DNA from: Chromatiales bacterium
GTDB lineage: Bacteria > Pseudomonadota > Gammaproteobacteria > Xanthomonadales > SZUA-36
NCBI GenBank assembly: GCA_024640025.1
Contig: JAHEFT010000011.1
Coordinates: 1-41,398 of the forward strand
DNA length: 41,398 bases
Direction: 5' to 3'
Shown here: positions 9,262-18,031 of the stretch, one piece after another
Numbering within the stretch: position 1 is the stretch's first letter
How the letters are laid out: each line of letters starts with the position of its first letter
The notes under the pieces: model-generated
Seen by the model: only the letters and a program-made list of their open reading frames with translations
Database searches by the model: none
Told to the model about the DNA's origin: nothing
Translations under genes and position numbers: made by a program

Positions 9262-10617
9262 ATGGCCGTACTCGAGAAAATCGTCATCGCCAACCGCGGT
9301 GAAATCGCCCTTCGAATCCTTCGCGCCTGCCATGCCATGGGGATCAAGACCGTTGCGCTGCATTCCACGGTCGATCGCAATCTGAAGCACGTCGCCATGG
9401 CAGATGAGTCGGTATGCATCGGGCCGGCGCCGGCCTCCGAAAGCTATCTCAATGTGCCGGCAATCATTGCCGCCACCGAGGTGACAGACGCGGTGGCGAT
9501 TCACCCCGGTTATGGCTTCCTTGCGGAAAACGCGGATTTTGCCGAGAGGGTGGAACAAAGCGGCTTCATCTTTATCGGACCCAGACCCGAAACCATACGG
9601 CTCATGGGCGACAAGGTTTCCGCCATCAAGGCGATGAAGGAAGCAGGGGTGCCTTGCGTACCCGGTTCTGACGGACCTCTGCCGGAGGATCCGCAGGAGT
9701 GCAAACTGATCGCACGTAAGGTGGGATATCCGGTCATTATCAAGGCTTCAGCGGGCGGCGGCGGCCGGGGCATGCGCGTCGTAAACACCGAGGCGCACCT
9801 CAATAACGCACTGCAACTCACACGGCAAGAGGCCAAAGGCGCTTTTGGTGACGACACGGTGTACCTGGAGAAATTCCTCGAAAATCCCCGCCACATTGAA
9901 ATCCAGGTTATGGCCGATCAGCACGGTAACGCCATACACCTGGGGGAACGCGACTGTTCCAGCCAGAGGAGGCATCAAAAAGTTCTCGAAGAGGCGCCGG
10001 CGCCGGGAATCACACCGGAACAGCGCGACCAGATTGGCACGGCCTGTGTCGAGGCCTGCAAGCGGATCGGTTACCGTGGCGCGGGTACTTTTGAGTTCCT
10101 GTACGACGGCGGCCATTTCTATTTCATCGAAATGAATACGCGGATTCAGGTTGAGCACCCGGTGACGGAGCGCATCACCGGCGTCGACCTGGTGCGTGAG
10201 CAGATTCTCGTGGCGGCCGGTGACCGCCTGTCCCATAAACAGGAGGATATCCAGATTCGCGGCCATGCCGTGGAATGCCGGATCAACGCCGAGGACCCGG
10301 TAACCTTCATGCCGTGCCCGGGCCTGGTCGAGGGTTTCCATGCGCCCGGCGGGCCGGGAATTCGCACGGAATCGCATATCTATGACGGGTACCGTGTACC
10401 GCCCAACTATGACTCAATGATCGGCAAGATCATCGCACATGGTGAAAACCGCGAAATGGCAATAGCCCGCATGCGGGTTGCCCTGGATGAAATGGTGCTG
10501 AACGGAATCAAGACCAACGTGCCTCTGCACAAGTGGTTCCTGTGGGACCGGGGCTTTCTGCGCGGCGGGTTCAACATCCACTACCTGGAAAAACGCATCG
10601 AAGAGCGTAACAGCTGA
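9262..10617 (+). CDS. accC: Biotin carboxylase subunit of acetyl-CoA carboxylase
   Basis: Carboxylates the biotin of AccB using ATP and bicarbonate. The 451-residue protein has the full biotin carboxylase layout. The N-terminal preATP-grasp fold contains [14 protein letters not shown]. The ATP-grasp domain has the glycine-rich loop [14 protein letters not shown] (Lys near 161) and the catalytic and metal site [14 protein letters not shown] (Glu290, Asn292, Arg294). The C-terminal domain contains [13 protein letters not shown]. Length and motifs match E. coli AccC (449 residues). The ATG lies 10 bases after accB, so the two subunits are co-transcribed. Confidence 0.98.
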   Translation: MAVLEKIVIANRGEIALRILRACHAMGIKTVALHSTVDRNLKHVAMADESVCIGPAPASESYLNVPAIIAATEVTDAVAIHPGYGFLAENADFAERVEQSGFIFIGPRPETIRLMGDKVSAIKAMKEAGVPCVPGSDGPLPEDPQECKLIARKVGYPVIIKASAGGGGRGMRVVNTEAHLNNALQLTRQEAKGAFGDDTVYLEKFLENPRHIEIQVMADQHGNAIHLGERDCSSQRRHQKVLEEAPAPGITPEQRDQIGTACVEACKRIGYRGAGTFEFLYDGGHFYFIEMNTRIQVEHPVTERITGVDLVREQILVAAGDRLSHKQEDIQIRGHAVECRINAEDPVTFMPCPGLVEGFHAPGGPGIRTESHIYDGYRVPPNYDSMIGKIIAHGENREMAIARMRVALDEMVLNGIKTNVPLHKWFLWDRGFLRGGFNIHYLEKRIEERNS

Positions 10618-10628
10618 AGGTTTTTCAA

Positions 10629-11543
10629 ATGCCCTGGCTCGAGATCAGCATCAGTGTGGCGCAAGAAGCCACTGCAGCGGCTGAGTTGGCTTTCGAACAA
10701 CTGGGCGCCCTGGCCGTTACCCTGGAGGATGACGCAGATAACCCGGTTCTGGAGCCGGGTGCCGGCATGACGCCTTTGTGGCCTGCAGTGCATGTCCGCG
10801 GCCTTTTCGATGCCGGCGCCGATCGTGAAAATATAATTGAATCGCTTCGAGCCGTGCCCGGCGCAGAACGTCCGGATCGACTCCGCTGGCGGGAAGTGGG
10901 AGACCAGGACTGGGAACGGGCATGGATGGATCGATTCGCCCCGATGCGGTTTGGAAACCGCCTCTGGATCGTGCCGGGTGGCATGCAGATCCCTTTCGAT
11001 CCGGACAATATCGAAATCCGCCTGGATCCCGGGCTGGCCTTTGGTACCGGCACGCATCCGACAACAGCGTTGTGCCTCGAGTGGCTCGATGGGCACGAAG
11101 TCAACGACCGCACCGTGGTGGATTACGGATGCGGATCGGGTATCCTGGGGCTGGCCGCAGCATTGAAGGGCGCCGCCCGCGTCATCTGCGTCGATAATGA
11201 TCCACAGGCGCTGGAGGCTACACGGGATAACGCCGGGCGTAATGGGGTCTCCCATTTGATTGAATGCCTTTCTCCGGAAGAATACGAAAAGGGACCGGCG
11301 GACATCGTGTTGGCGAATATTCTCGCAGGCCCGCTGGTCAACCTGGCTCCCGAGTTGCTCCAATCGCTTCGTCCCGGAGGTTCGCTGGTTCTGTCCGGCA
11401 TACTCGAAGACCAGGCGGGGGAAGTACAGGCGGCATATGAAAATCATTTATCGGCCCTGACCGTTAAACTTCTCGAAGGCTGGGTTCGTATCCAGGGAAC
11501 GCGTACCGGCGAGTATTCGACCCTGACGGGGTCAATTACATGA
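10629..11543 (+). CDS. prmA: Ribosomal protein L11 methyltransferase
   Basis: An S-adenosylmethionine-dependent methyltransferase that modifies ribosomal protein L11. The 304-residue protein has the small N-terminal L11-recognition domain, a linker, then the class I methyltransferase domain. The diagnostic LDPGLAFGTGTHPTT (about residues 132-146) and the SAM-binding DYGCGSGILGLAA (about residues 165-177) are present, as is the NILAGPL motif used for amine methylation. It lies 11 bases after accC, in the order accB-accC-prmA known from other gammaproteobacteria. It overlaps the next gene by ATGA. Confidence 0.97.
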   Translation: MPWLEISISVAQEATAAAELAFEQLGALAVTLEDDADNPVLEPGAGMTPLWPAVHVRGLFDAGADRENIIESLRAVPGAERPDRLRWREVGDQDWERAWMDRFAPMRFGNRLWIVPGGMQIPFDPDNIEIRLDPGLAFGTGTHPTTALCLEWLDGHEVNDRTVVDYGCGSGILGLAAALKGAARVICVDNDPQALEATRDNAGRNGVSHLIECLSPEEYEKGPADIVLANILAGPLVNLAPELLQSLRPGGSLVLSGILEDQAGEVQAAYENHLSALTVKLLEGWVRIQGTRTGEYSTLTGSIT

Positions 11544-12424
11544 AACTCCAGGTCATAATCTCGCGGCAGATGACAGACCTTTTCGCCTATGTATTGCTGC
11601 CCGTATTCTCCCTGTTGACGACGGCCTTTTTTTCCAGGCGAGTGTTGCGCCGTGTCTCGGGGTGGGGCTGGCTACTGTCAGGCGATGCCCAGCTGGCTTT
11701 CATCGGGGCGCGGAAACATCTGGAAATTCCGGACCCGAAGGGCTGGAAACGGCGCTGGAAGCAGGTTGAACTGCTGGATGTGCGCGATCTGTACATGATG
11801 CTGTTCGGCCGTGCCCCTTCCGTCATGGCCGAGATCGACTGCCCTGCTGACCTCGAAATGGTTCGGGACAGGGTCATGGTCGGCATGCACTGGGGTCCGG
11901 CGATCTCCATTTTGAAGCTGCTCTCCAATTCAGAACTGGGGCCGGCTTTTCCGTTTCGCCTGCCGGAACCTGAGCTGAAACGCTCACGGCCCTTCTACTA
12001 CCTGTTCTGCCTGCTGGCGACCCGTTATCTCAGGCGGACGCTGGGCGATCGCGCAGTTCCGGTCGGGGGCGCCGGCAAGGTGCTGCAAGGCATGCTGGAA
12101 GAGTCAGGCAGTATCTGCGTCCTGATGGACGCCCCGCCGATGGAAGGCCGTCCTGCGGTCATTAAGCCAGTCTTGGGGACAAAAGCCCGATTCAATGCAG
12201 GTTTTCCGGACATGATGGCAGACCGTCATCAAGAATTTGTCCTGTACGCCATGACGCTGGCGTCCGATGGTTCCACCAGGAAAAAGCTCGAACTGGAGGG
12301 TCCTTTCGTGGCGGAAAATACAGAAGAGTTTCTGGACAGATACGCCGAATTTCTGGACCGCCACCTGTCACAGGATTCACCTCACTGGCGCATCTGGCGC
12401 GCCGAACATCAATTCTGGGGCTAA
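11540..12424 (+). CDS. Putative lysophospholipid/lipid A acyltransferase-like protein
   Basis: The 294-residue protein resembles the LPLAT superfamily of lipid A acyltransferases (HtrB/LpxL type) at a distant level. It has an N-terminal hydrophobic segment (about residues 13-30), a GMHWGPAISIL segment in the place of the family's His motif, and ICVLMDAPPMEGRP followed by VLGTKARFNAGFPDMM, as in the region after the HtrB ATP-like loop. The classic HX4D/E box is not clear (HWGPAI), so activity is uncertain. It would act at the inner face of the inner membrane. The start ATG overlaps the prmA stop; an ATG ten codons later is an alternative. Confidence 0.6.
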   Translation: MKLQVIISRQMTDLFAYVLLPVFSLLTTAFFSRRVLRRVSGWGWLLSGDAQLAFIGARKHLEIPDPKGWKRRWKQVELLDVRDLYMMLFGRAPSVMAEIDCPADLEMVRDRVMVGMHWGPAISILKLLSNSELGPAFPFRLPEPELKRSRPFYYLFCLLATRYLRRTLGDRAVPVGGAGKVLQGMLEESGSICVLMDAPPMEGRPAVIKPVLGTKARFNAGFPDMMADRHQEFVLYAMTLASDGSTRKKLELEGPFVAENTEEFLDRYAEFLDRHLSQDSPHWRIWRAEHQFWG

Positions 12425-12482
12425 AGCGCCTGAAAGCCGTTGTGCGTGCCCTTGAAAGGCCGTCGCGCGTGAGGCTTATTAT

Positions 12483-13034
12483 TCACCAGTTCTCGGGTTT
12501 GCTGGGCAATGCGTTATATCGGTCCACCGAGTCGAGAATTTCCTGGCGCGCCGCCTCGGCGTCTTCCCAGCCCTTGATATTCACCCACTTGCCGGTTTCC
12601 AGATCCTTGTAATGATCGAAAAAATGGGCGATCTGCAGGCGCAGCAATTCATCAACGTCATCAAGGCTCTTCACGTGTTTGTACAGGCCGGTGACGTCAG
12701 TGGTCGGCACAGCGAGAATTTTTGCATCTTCACCGGATTCGTCTTCCATCCGTAACAGGCCAACGGGTCGGCAGGTTACAACGGCGCCGTAATTGATGGG
12801 AACCGGCATGACCACCATCACGTCGGTGGGGTCGCCATCACCGCACAGCGTGTGCGGGATATAGCCATAGTTGCAGGGATAGTGCATGGCGGTTTTCAAC
12901 ATCCGGTCGAGGAACAGGGCGCCTGATTCCTTGTCGACTTCGTATTTCACGGCCGGGCTGTGCATCGGAATTTCGATGATCACGTTGACATTGTTGGGAA
13001 CGTCTTTTCCCACTGGCACAGCTTGCAGGCTCAT
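12483..13034 (-). CDS. ppa: Inorganic pyrophosphatase, soluble family I
   Basis: Hydrolyses pyrophosphate to phosphate in the cytoplasm and drives biosynthetic reactions. The 183-residue protein carries the family I signatures: [41 protein letters not shown] and the metal-binding DGDPTDVMV, then [12 protein letters not shown] and [12 protein letters not shown]. The open frame extends to 13148, but homology starts with [11 protein letters not shown] at 13034, where GGAG sits five bases upstream. The shorter start also clears the divergent iadA start. A second pyrophosphatase, the membrane pump HppA, is encoded at 207-2222. Confidence 0.97.
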   Translation of the reverse strand: MSLQAVPVGKDVPNNVNVIIEIPMHSPAVKYEVDKESGALFLDRMLKTAMHYPCNYGYIPHTLCGDGDPTDVMVVMPVPINYGAVVTCRPVGLLRMEDESGEDAKILAVPTTDVTGLYKHVKSLDDVDELLRLQIAHFFDHYKDLETGKWVNIKGWEDAEAARQEILDSVDRYNALPSKPENW

Positions 13035-13051
13035 GATAGCTCCGGTAACGG

Positions 13052-13081
13052 TTGGTAAGCCGCTCATTATACCTTTAAAAT
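13052..13081 (+). promoter_or_regulatory. Candidate sigma70 promoter for the iadA-cphB operon
   Basis: TTGGTA at 13052-13057 and TAAAAT at 13076-13081 are 18 bases apart, which fits a sigma70 promoter. Transcription would start near 13088, leaving a leader of about 30 bases before the iadA ATG. Assigned by eye. Confidence 0.4.
13066..13071 (-). promoter_or_regulatory. Candidate -10 element of ppa
   Basis: On the minus strand this is a perfect TATAAT, placed to start ppa transcription near 13059 with a leader of about 25 bases. No good -35 is seen at the right distance. It lies inside the spacer of the candidate iadA promoter on the other strand, so the two promoters would face each other and overlap. 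Confidence 0.4.
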
Positions 13082-13119
13082 GTCGCACCCTTACTTTGCC
13101 TGGGCCGTGAAAAGCCGAC

Positions 13120-14283
13120 ATGCTTACCCTCATCAAGAATGCGGACATTTATACGCCTGAGCCAATCGGGATCGGCTACCTGTTGCTGGGCGGTGGAAAA
13201 ATTTTAAGGCTCGGCCCCGGGGACGCCGGGTTTGAAGGGACCTGGCTGGACCGCACCATTGATATGGAAGGCGCACCGGTCGCCCCGGGCCTGATCGACT
13301 GCCACGTCCACGTGACCGGCGGTGGCGGCGAGGATGGTTTCGCCACCCAGGCGCCACCGGTTCCGTTGAGCCGGTTCACACGCTTCGGCGTGACTACGGT
13401 CGTCGGCCTGCTTGGCACCGATGACGAGACCCGTTCAACGGCAAACCTGCTTGCGCGTACCCGCGCGTTGCGCGAAGAGGGGCTTTCGGCCTGGTGCTGG
13501 ACCGGTGGGTACCATATACCGCCGACCACGCTGAGCGGATCGGTGCGCGGTGATATCGTCAACCTCGACTGCGTGCTTGGTCTCGGCGAACTGGCCATCA
13601 GCGACCATCGGTCGAGTCAGCCGACGTTCGAAGAGCTTGCGCGGCTGGCCTCCGAAGTTCACGTCGCCGGCTTGATCAGTAAAAAGGCCGGTGTGATGCA
13701 CCTGCATCTCGGTGACGGACCCCGGGGGTTAGCGCTTGTCCGGCAGTTGCTGGACGAAACCGAGTTGCCCGCAAGGGTGTTTCATCCCACCCATGTCAAC
13801 CGCCGCCGGGAACTGTTCGAAGAGGCCTGCGATTTGAGCCGGCGAAATGTGGTGATCGACGTGACGGCATTTCCGGTCGCGGAGGGAGAGAACGCCTGGT
13901 CGGCTCCGGATGCCTGGGAACTGTTCCACGAGAAATCCTGCCCGCCTGGAAACCTGACCATCAGTTCGGACGGCGGCGGCTGTCTGCCGCACTTTGACCA
14001 GAACGGTGAAATGATAAAAATGGATTTCGCGACTTCAGCCGGCCTGCCCGGGACGGTGGCGGAATTGACTCGCAGGGGTCATCGGCTTGACGCGGTTTTA
14101 CCCGCGATGACCAGCAACGTGGCCCGGCTCCTCAAGTTATATCGTAAAGGCCGGATCGCCGAGGGTAATGACGCGGACCTCGTGTTTTTCAATGAAAAAT
14201 GCGGTGTGAGGCACGTCATGGCGGGCGGTCACTGGATGGTTCAGGATGGCTCGCCGTGTGTCCTGGGAACATTTGAAAACTGA
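13120..14283 (+). CDS. iadA: Isoaspartyl dipeptidase (beta-aspartyl peptidase)
   Basis: Cleaves beta-aspartyl dipeptides such as beta-Asp-Arg, the product of cyanophycinase. The 387-residue protein matches E. coli IadA along its length: the metal motif [17 protein letters not shown] (His62, His64), [18 protein letters not shown], the substrate loop YHIPP, AISDHRS, HVNRRR, the catalytic SSDGGG (Asp284) and the C-terminal [14 protein letters not shown]. The carboxylated lysine of E. coli (Lys162) appears to be replaced by Glu157 ([12 protein letters not shown]). Its place directly before cphB and cphA shows its role in releasing Asp and Arg. The ribosome binding site is weak (GAAAAG). It diverges from ppa. 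Confidence 0.95.
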   Translation: MLTLIKNADIYTPEPIGIGYLLLGGGKILRLGPGDAGFEGTWLDRTIDMEGAPVAPGLIDCHVHVTGGGGEDGFATQAPPVPLSRFTRFGVTTVVGLLGTDDETRSTANLLARTRALREEGLSAWCWTGGYHIPPTTLSGSVRGDIVNLDCVLGLGELAISDHRSSQPTFEELARLASEVHVAGLISKKAGVMHLHLGDGPRGLALVRQLLDETELPARVFHPTHVNRRRELFEEACDLSRRNVVIDVTAFPVAEGENAWSAPDAWELFHEKSCPPGNLTISSDGGGCLPHFDQNGEMIKMDFATSAGLPGTVAELTRRGHRLDAVLPAMTSNVARLLKLYRKGRIAEGNDADLVFFNEKCGVRHVMAGGHWMVQDGSPCVLGTFEN

Positions 14284-14325
14284 ACTCCGGCGTATTGGTA
14301 GATTAATCAGGAAGGAATTGGTCAG

Positions 14326-15141
14326 ATGCCCGCAACACCCGAAAAGCAAAACCAGAGAGGCTACATCATTCCGATTGGCGGAGCCGAAGGCAAAAGAAAG
14401 AAGTCCGACATTCTGAATCGATTCGTTAAACTTTGCGGTAGTTCAGAAGCCAGGATCATGGTCATTCCAACCGCGTCTCTGATGAATGATACCGGGCCTC
14501 AATATGAGAAGCTGTTCAAGGAAATGGGCGCAAAGTCGATGTGTGTGCCGATCGAAACCCGGGAAGAATGCTTTGACGAGGAAACCCTGCGGATATTGTC
14601 GCAAGCAACGGGAATTTTCATCACCGGGGGCAACCAGCTTCGGCTGTCCACTATACTGGGCGGCACGCCGGTGGCGCGCAGGATTCGCAAGCTGAATTCG
14701 GCGGGCGTGCATGTTGCCGGCACCTCGGCCGGGGCGGCAATTGTCTCGGAACACATGATTGCCGGAGGCCGCACCGGGCCCTCACCACGGGAAAGCGGCG
14801 TGGAACTGGCGCCGGGACTGGGCCTGACCAACCGGGTGATCGTCGACCAGCATTTTAATCAGCGTCAGCGCATGGGTCGTTTATTGGCTGCCCTGTCTTT
14901 CAATCCGTTCGCCTGCGGATTGGGAATCGATGAAAATACGGCAGGTTTCATCAGCCCGAACGGGCGCATGGAGGTGGTGGGCAAGGGAACGGTCACTGTC
15001 GTGGATCCAGCAGGACTCACCCACTCATCCATGAGCTATGTTCGTCGCGCTGAAGCAGTCACCCTGATCGGCCTCAAACTGCATGTTTTGGCCGAAGGCG
15101 CTCATTTCAATGTTGAAACCCGGGAAGCGACGATCGATTGA
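14326..15141 (+). CDS. cphB: Cyanophycinase
   Basis: A serine exopeptidase of family S51 that degrades cyanophycin to beta-Asp-Arg dipeptides. The 271-residue protein has the family length with no signal peptide, so it acts on intracellular granules. The nucleophile is Ser134 in GTSAGAAIVSEHMIAGG. Other cyanophycinase signatures are FITGGNQLRLS, the DQHFNQRQRMGRLLAAL segment and GLGIDENTA. The ATG follows AGGAAGG with good spacing. It lies 42 bases after iadA and 73 bases before cphA, so one operon encodes both breakdown and synthesis of the polymer. Confidence 0.97.
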   Translation: MPATPEKQNQRGYIIPIGGAEGKRKKSDILNRFVKLCGSSEARIMVIPTASLMNDTGPQYEKLFKEMGAKSMCVPIETREECFDEETLRILSQATGIFITGGNQLRLSTILGGTPVARRIRKLNSAGVHVAGTSAGAAIVSEHMIAGGRTGPSPRESGVELAPGLGLTNRVIVDQHFNQRQRMGRLLAALSFNPFACGLGIDENTAGFISPNGRMEVVGKGTVTVVDPAGLTHSSMSYVRRAEAVTLIGLKLHVLAEGAHFNVETREATID

Positions 15142-15150
15142 CAAAATTTT

Positions 15151-15187
15151 TTGGCGGGGATCACGGTCAGGCGTTACTATGCCGTGA
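15151..15187 (+). promoter_or_regulatory. cphA leader: possible internal promoter and inverted repeat
   Basis: The cphB-cphA gap holds a 6-bp inverted repeat, TCACGG at 15161-15166 and CCGTGA at 15182-15187, with a 15-base centre. TTGGCG at 15151 and TACTAT at 15175-15180 could form a weak sigma70 promoter with an 18-base spacer, so the repeat would flank the -10. A perfect TTGACA at 15138-15143 overlaps the cphB stop but has no -10 at the right distance. This could be an operator or a leader hairpin. The evidence is weak. Confidence 0.25.
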
Positions 15188-15214
15188 CCTCCTATAAATG
15201 CAGGTCGCATTATT

Positions 15215-18022
15215 ATGAAAATCCTGGCCACGAACGTCTATCTCGGCCCCAGTCTCTATGCCCATTTTCCCGTTATTCGGCACCAGGTCGATATTGGCGT
15301 CCTGGAGGAGTGGCCATCGGTCCGTCTTGGTCCGGATTTCATCGACGCGTTGGCCAATGCGCTGCCCGGCCTGTCAAACCACGGATGTTCCTATGGCGAG
15401 CCCGGTGGTTTTTTACGCCGCCTGAGAGAGGATGAAGGCACGTGGATGGCGCATATCTGGGAGCATACCGCGCTTGAACTGCAGAACATGGCCGGTTCCG
15501 ATGTCTCATTCGGCAAGACGCGTGAAATGGGTCCGCCCGGTCAGTACAACATGGTGTTCCAGTACAAGCAGAGGGACGTGGGGCTGGAGGCGGCCAGGAT
15601 TGCCAGGCAACTGCTGTTAAGTCTGCTACCCGACGACCTCAAACAAGTATTTGCCAATGAGCTGGACGAAGGATTTGATTTCGAAGCCGAGCGGGATGAC
15701 TTCATCCGTTTCGCCCAGCGAAAGGAACTGGGGCCGAGTACCGCTTCTCTGGTCAAGGCAGCTGAGGAACGCGAAATACCCTACCTCAGGCTGAACAAGT
15801 ATTCGCTGGTCCAGTTTGGCCATGGAAAGTATCAGCAGCGAATCCAGGCGACCATCACCAGTAAGACACCGCATATCGCGGTGGAGATATCCTGTGACAA
15901 GGAGGACACGCACAACCTGCTGCGTGACCTGGGATTGCCCGTACCGGAGCAGCGCCTGGTGGGTTCGGAACGCGAGGCGGCCCGGGCGGCCCACCGGGTT
16001 GGCTACCCGGTCGTGGTCAAGCCACTCGATGCAAACCACGGCCGTGGAGTCTCCATCAACCTGGTGGATGAAAACCAGGTTCGAGCGGCTTACGGGGTCG
16101 CTCTTGAAAGTGCGCGCGGCAGCAGTGTCCTGGTGGAAAGTTTCATCGAGGGCATGGATCATCGCATGCTGGTGGTCGACAACAAGCTGGTCGCTGTCGC
16201 CAAGCGGGTTCCGGGCCACGTGGTCGGTGACGGGGCGCAAAGCATTGCGCAGTTGATCGATATCGTGAACGAAGATCCACGGCGCGGTATCGGGCATGAG
16301 AAAGTGCTGACTCGGCTGGAATTGGACCACCAGGCAGAGCGTCTGATGGAGGAAGCCGGCATCGAGAAGGATACGGTCTTGCCGGCTGGCGAGGTTTTTT
16401 ACCTGCGCTCTACCGCCAATCTTTCTACCGGCGGAACGGCCATCGACATGACGGACGTCGTGCATCCGGATAACCGGGAAATGGCGGTCAGGGCCATCCA
16501 GGCAGTGGGCCTCGATGTTGGTGGTGTTGACTTTCTGACCCCGGATATTACGAAATCCTACAAGGAAGTGGGCGGGGCGATTGTCGAAGTGAATGCCGCT
16601 CCGGGCTTTCGAATGCATGTCGCGCCGTCCGAGGGCAAACCACGCGATGTGGCTGGTAAGGTCATGGACATGTTATTCCCGCCAGGCAGCCCGCGCAGGG
16701 TTCCGGTGGTCAGCATCACGGGCACCAATGGCAAGACCACGACATCGAGAATGCTGTCGCACATTCTGAAAACCGCCGGGCATACGGTAGGCATGACCTC
16801 TACTGACGGCGTCTATATCGACGGCCGCCTCACGGTGAAAGGTGATATGACCGGGCCGGCTTCGGCACATATTGTGCTTCGTGATCCGACCATAGACGTG
16901 GCGGTGTTGGAAACCGCGCGGGGCGGGTTGTTGCGGTCGGGGCTTGGCTACCGTCGCTGTGATGTTTCGGCTTGCCTCAACGTGACGTCCGACCACCTCG
17001 GTCTCAAGGGGATCGAGACTCTGGACCAACTGGCTGAGCTGAAGCGTATTCCGATCGAGATCGCACGAAACACCGCCGTTTTGAATGCGGATGACGAGCG
17101 TTGCCTCAACATGGCGGACTATACAGAGGCCGAACATGTCTGTTATGTCACGATGAATCCGGCCCATGTGCTGGTAAAAGAGCATATCCGGGCCGGGGGA
17201 CGCGCCGTGGTGCTGGAGCAGGGAATTGGAGGCGATATGATCACCCTGTATGACAACGGTACGCATTCCCAGTTGTTATGGACCCACCTGGTGCCGGCGA
17301 CCATGGACGGTAAGGCGGCGCATAATGTGCAGAACGCCATGTTTGCCGCGGCGCTGGCCTTCAGCATCGGGAAGTCCCTCGAAGATATTCGCCATGGGCT
17401 GCAGACGTTCAACTCCACAATCTTCCAGGCGCCCGGCCGGATGAATGTGTTCGACGAGCACCCGTTCCGCGTGATCCTGGATTACGGACACAATGCGGCG
17501 GCCATTGCGAGCATCAGCCAGCTTGTAAGCCGGCTTGAAGTCGTCGGAAAGCGGATTTGTGTGCTGGCAGCGCCAGGCGACCGGCGCGATGAAGACATTC
17601 GCGCGATTGCCGGGGCGGCAGCCGGGCATTTCGATCATTATATCTGCAAGGCTGATGACAACAGGCGCGGCCGGGGGCGGGTTGAAGTACCCGAAATGCT
17701 GCGGGAACAATTGCTGGAATCGGGGATAGGTGATGAGCAAATCGTCGTCATTCCCAGTGAAGTCGAGGCAGTCAAGTCAAGCCTGGAAATAGCGTCCAGG
17801 GGCGACCTGGTCGTGATCTTCGGAGACAACATTGAACGCTGTTGGAACCAGGTCGCCGGCCACCAGGTTGAACCCGGCGATGCATCCGGCAGCGCTCCGG
17901 ACAAGCCTGTGCAAAGTTTCGTCGAGGAAGACCCGGAAGCATTTACCCTGAATCCGGGTTCTGAGCTGATCCGGGATGAACGTGGTGTGCGTATCGCCAG
18001 GATTGAAGAAGAATCTGATTGA
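15215..18022 (+). CDS. cphA: Cyanophycin synthetase, full length
   Basis: Builds multi-L-arginyl-poly-L-aspartate without ribosomes, using ATP. The 935-residue protein has three modules. The N domain (about 1-160) contains GTWMAHIWEHTALELQNMAG and FGKTRE. The ATP-grasp domain (about 220-480) has PVVVKPLDANHGRGVSI and the metal site EVNAAPGFRMH (Glu458); in known CphA it adds Asp to the backbone. The Mur-ligase-like domain has GTNGKTTT at 503-510, LETARGGLLRSGLG, NVTSDHLGLKG and LDYGHNAAA; in known CphA it attaches Arg to the side chain. A C-terminal tail of about 60 acidic residues follows. The ribosome binding site is weak (CAGGT). The next synthetase-like gene starts 9 bases after the stop. 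Confidence 0.97.
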   Translation: MKILATNVYLGPSLYAHFPVIRHQVDIGVLEEWPSVRLGPDFIDALANALPGLSNHGCSYGEPGGFLRRLREDEGTWMAHIWEHTALELQNMAGSDVSFGKTREMGPPGQYNMVFQYKQRDVGLEAARIARQLLLSLLPDDLKQVFANELDEGFDFEAERDDFIRFAQRKELGPSTASLVKAAEEREIPYLRLNKYSLVQFGHGKYQQRIQATITSKTPHIAVEISCDKEDTHNLLRDLGLPVPEQRLVGSEREAARAAHRVGYPVVVKPLDANHGRGVSINLVDENQVRAAYGVALESARGSSVLVESFIEGMDHRMLVVDNKLVAVAKRVPGHVVGDGAQSIAQLIDIVNEDPRRGIGHEKVLTRLELDHQAERLMEEAGIEKDTVLPAGEVFYLRSTANLSTGGTAIDMTDVVHPDNREMAVRAIQAVGLDVGGVDFLTPDITKSYKEVGGAIVEVNAAPGFRMHVAPSEGKPRDVAGKVMDMLFPPGSPRRVPVVSITGTNGKTTTSRMLSHILKTAGHTVGMTSTDGVYIDGRLTVKGDMTGPASAHIVLRDPTIDVAVLETARGGLLRSGLGYRRCDVSACLNVTSDHLGLKGIETLDQLAELKRIPIEIARNTAVLNADDERCLNMADYTEAEHVCYVTMNPAHVLVKEHIRAGGRAVVLEQGIGGDMITLYDNGTHSQLLWTHLVPATMDGKAAHNVQNAMFAAALAFSIGKSLEDIRHGLQTFNSTIFQAPGRMNVFDEHPFRVILDYGHNAAAIASISQLVSRLEVVGKRICVLAAPGDRRDEDIRAIAGAAAGHFDHYICKADDNRRGRGRVEVPEMLREQLLESGIGDEQIVVIPSEVEAVKSSLEIASRGDLVVIFGDNIERCWNQVAGHQVEPGDASGSAPDKPVQSFVEEDPEAFTLNPGSELIRDERGVRIARIEEESD

Positions 18023-18031
18023 AGAGTCACC

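Noticed and set aside
10581-11447. 288-codon open frame on the minus strand opposite prmA
   Set aside because: The frame is a shadow of prmA in GC-rich DNA.
12425-12482. Terminator between the acyltransferase-like gene and ppa
   Set aside because: Only short, imperfect stems can form and there is no T run.
13035-13148. Longer start for ppa
   Set aside because: The extra residues do not resemble pyrophosphatases and would overlap the iadA start; a GGAG site supports the ATG at 13034.
15626-16618. 330-codon open frame on the minus strand opposite cphA
   Set aside because: It lies wholly inside the conserved ATP-grasp part of cphA and shows no family motif.
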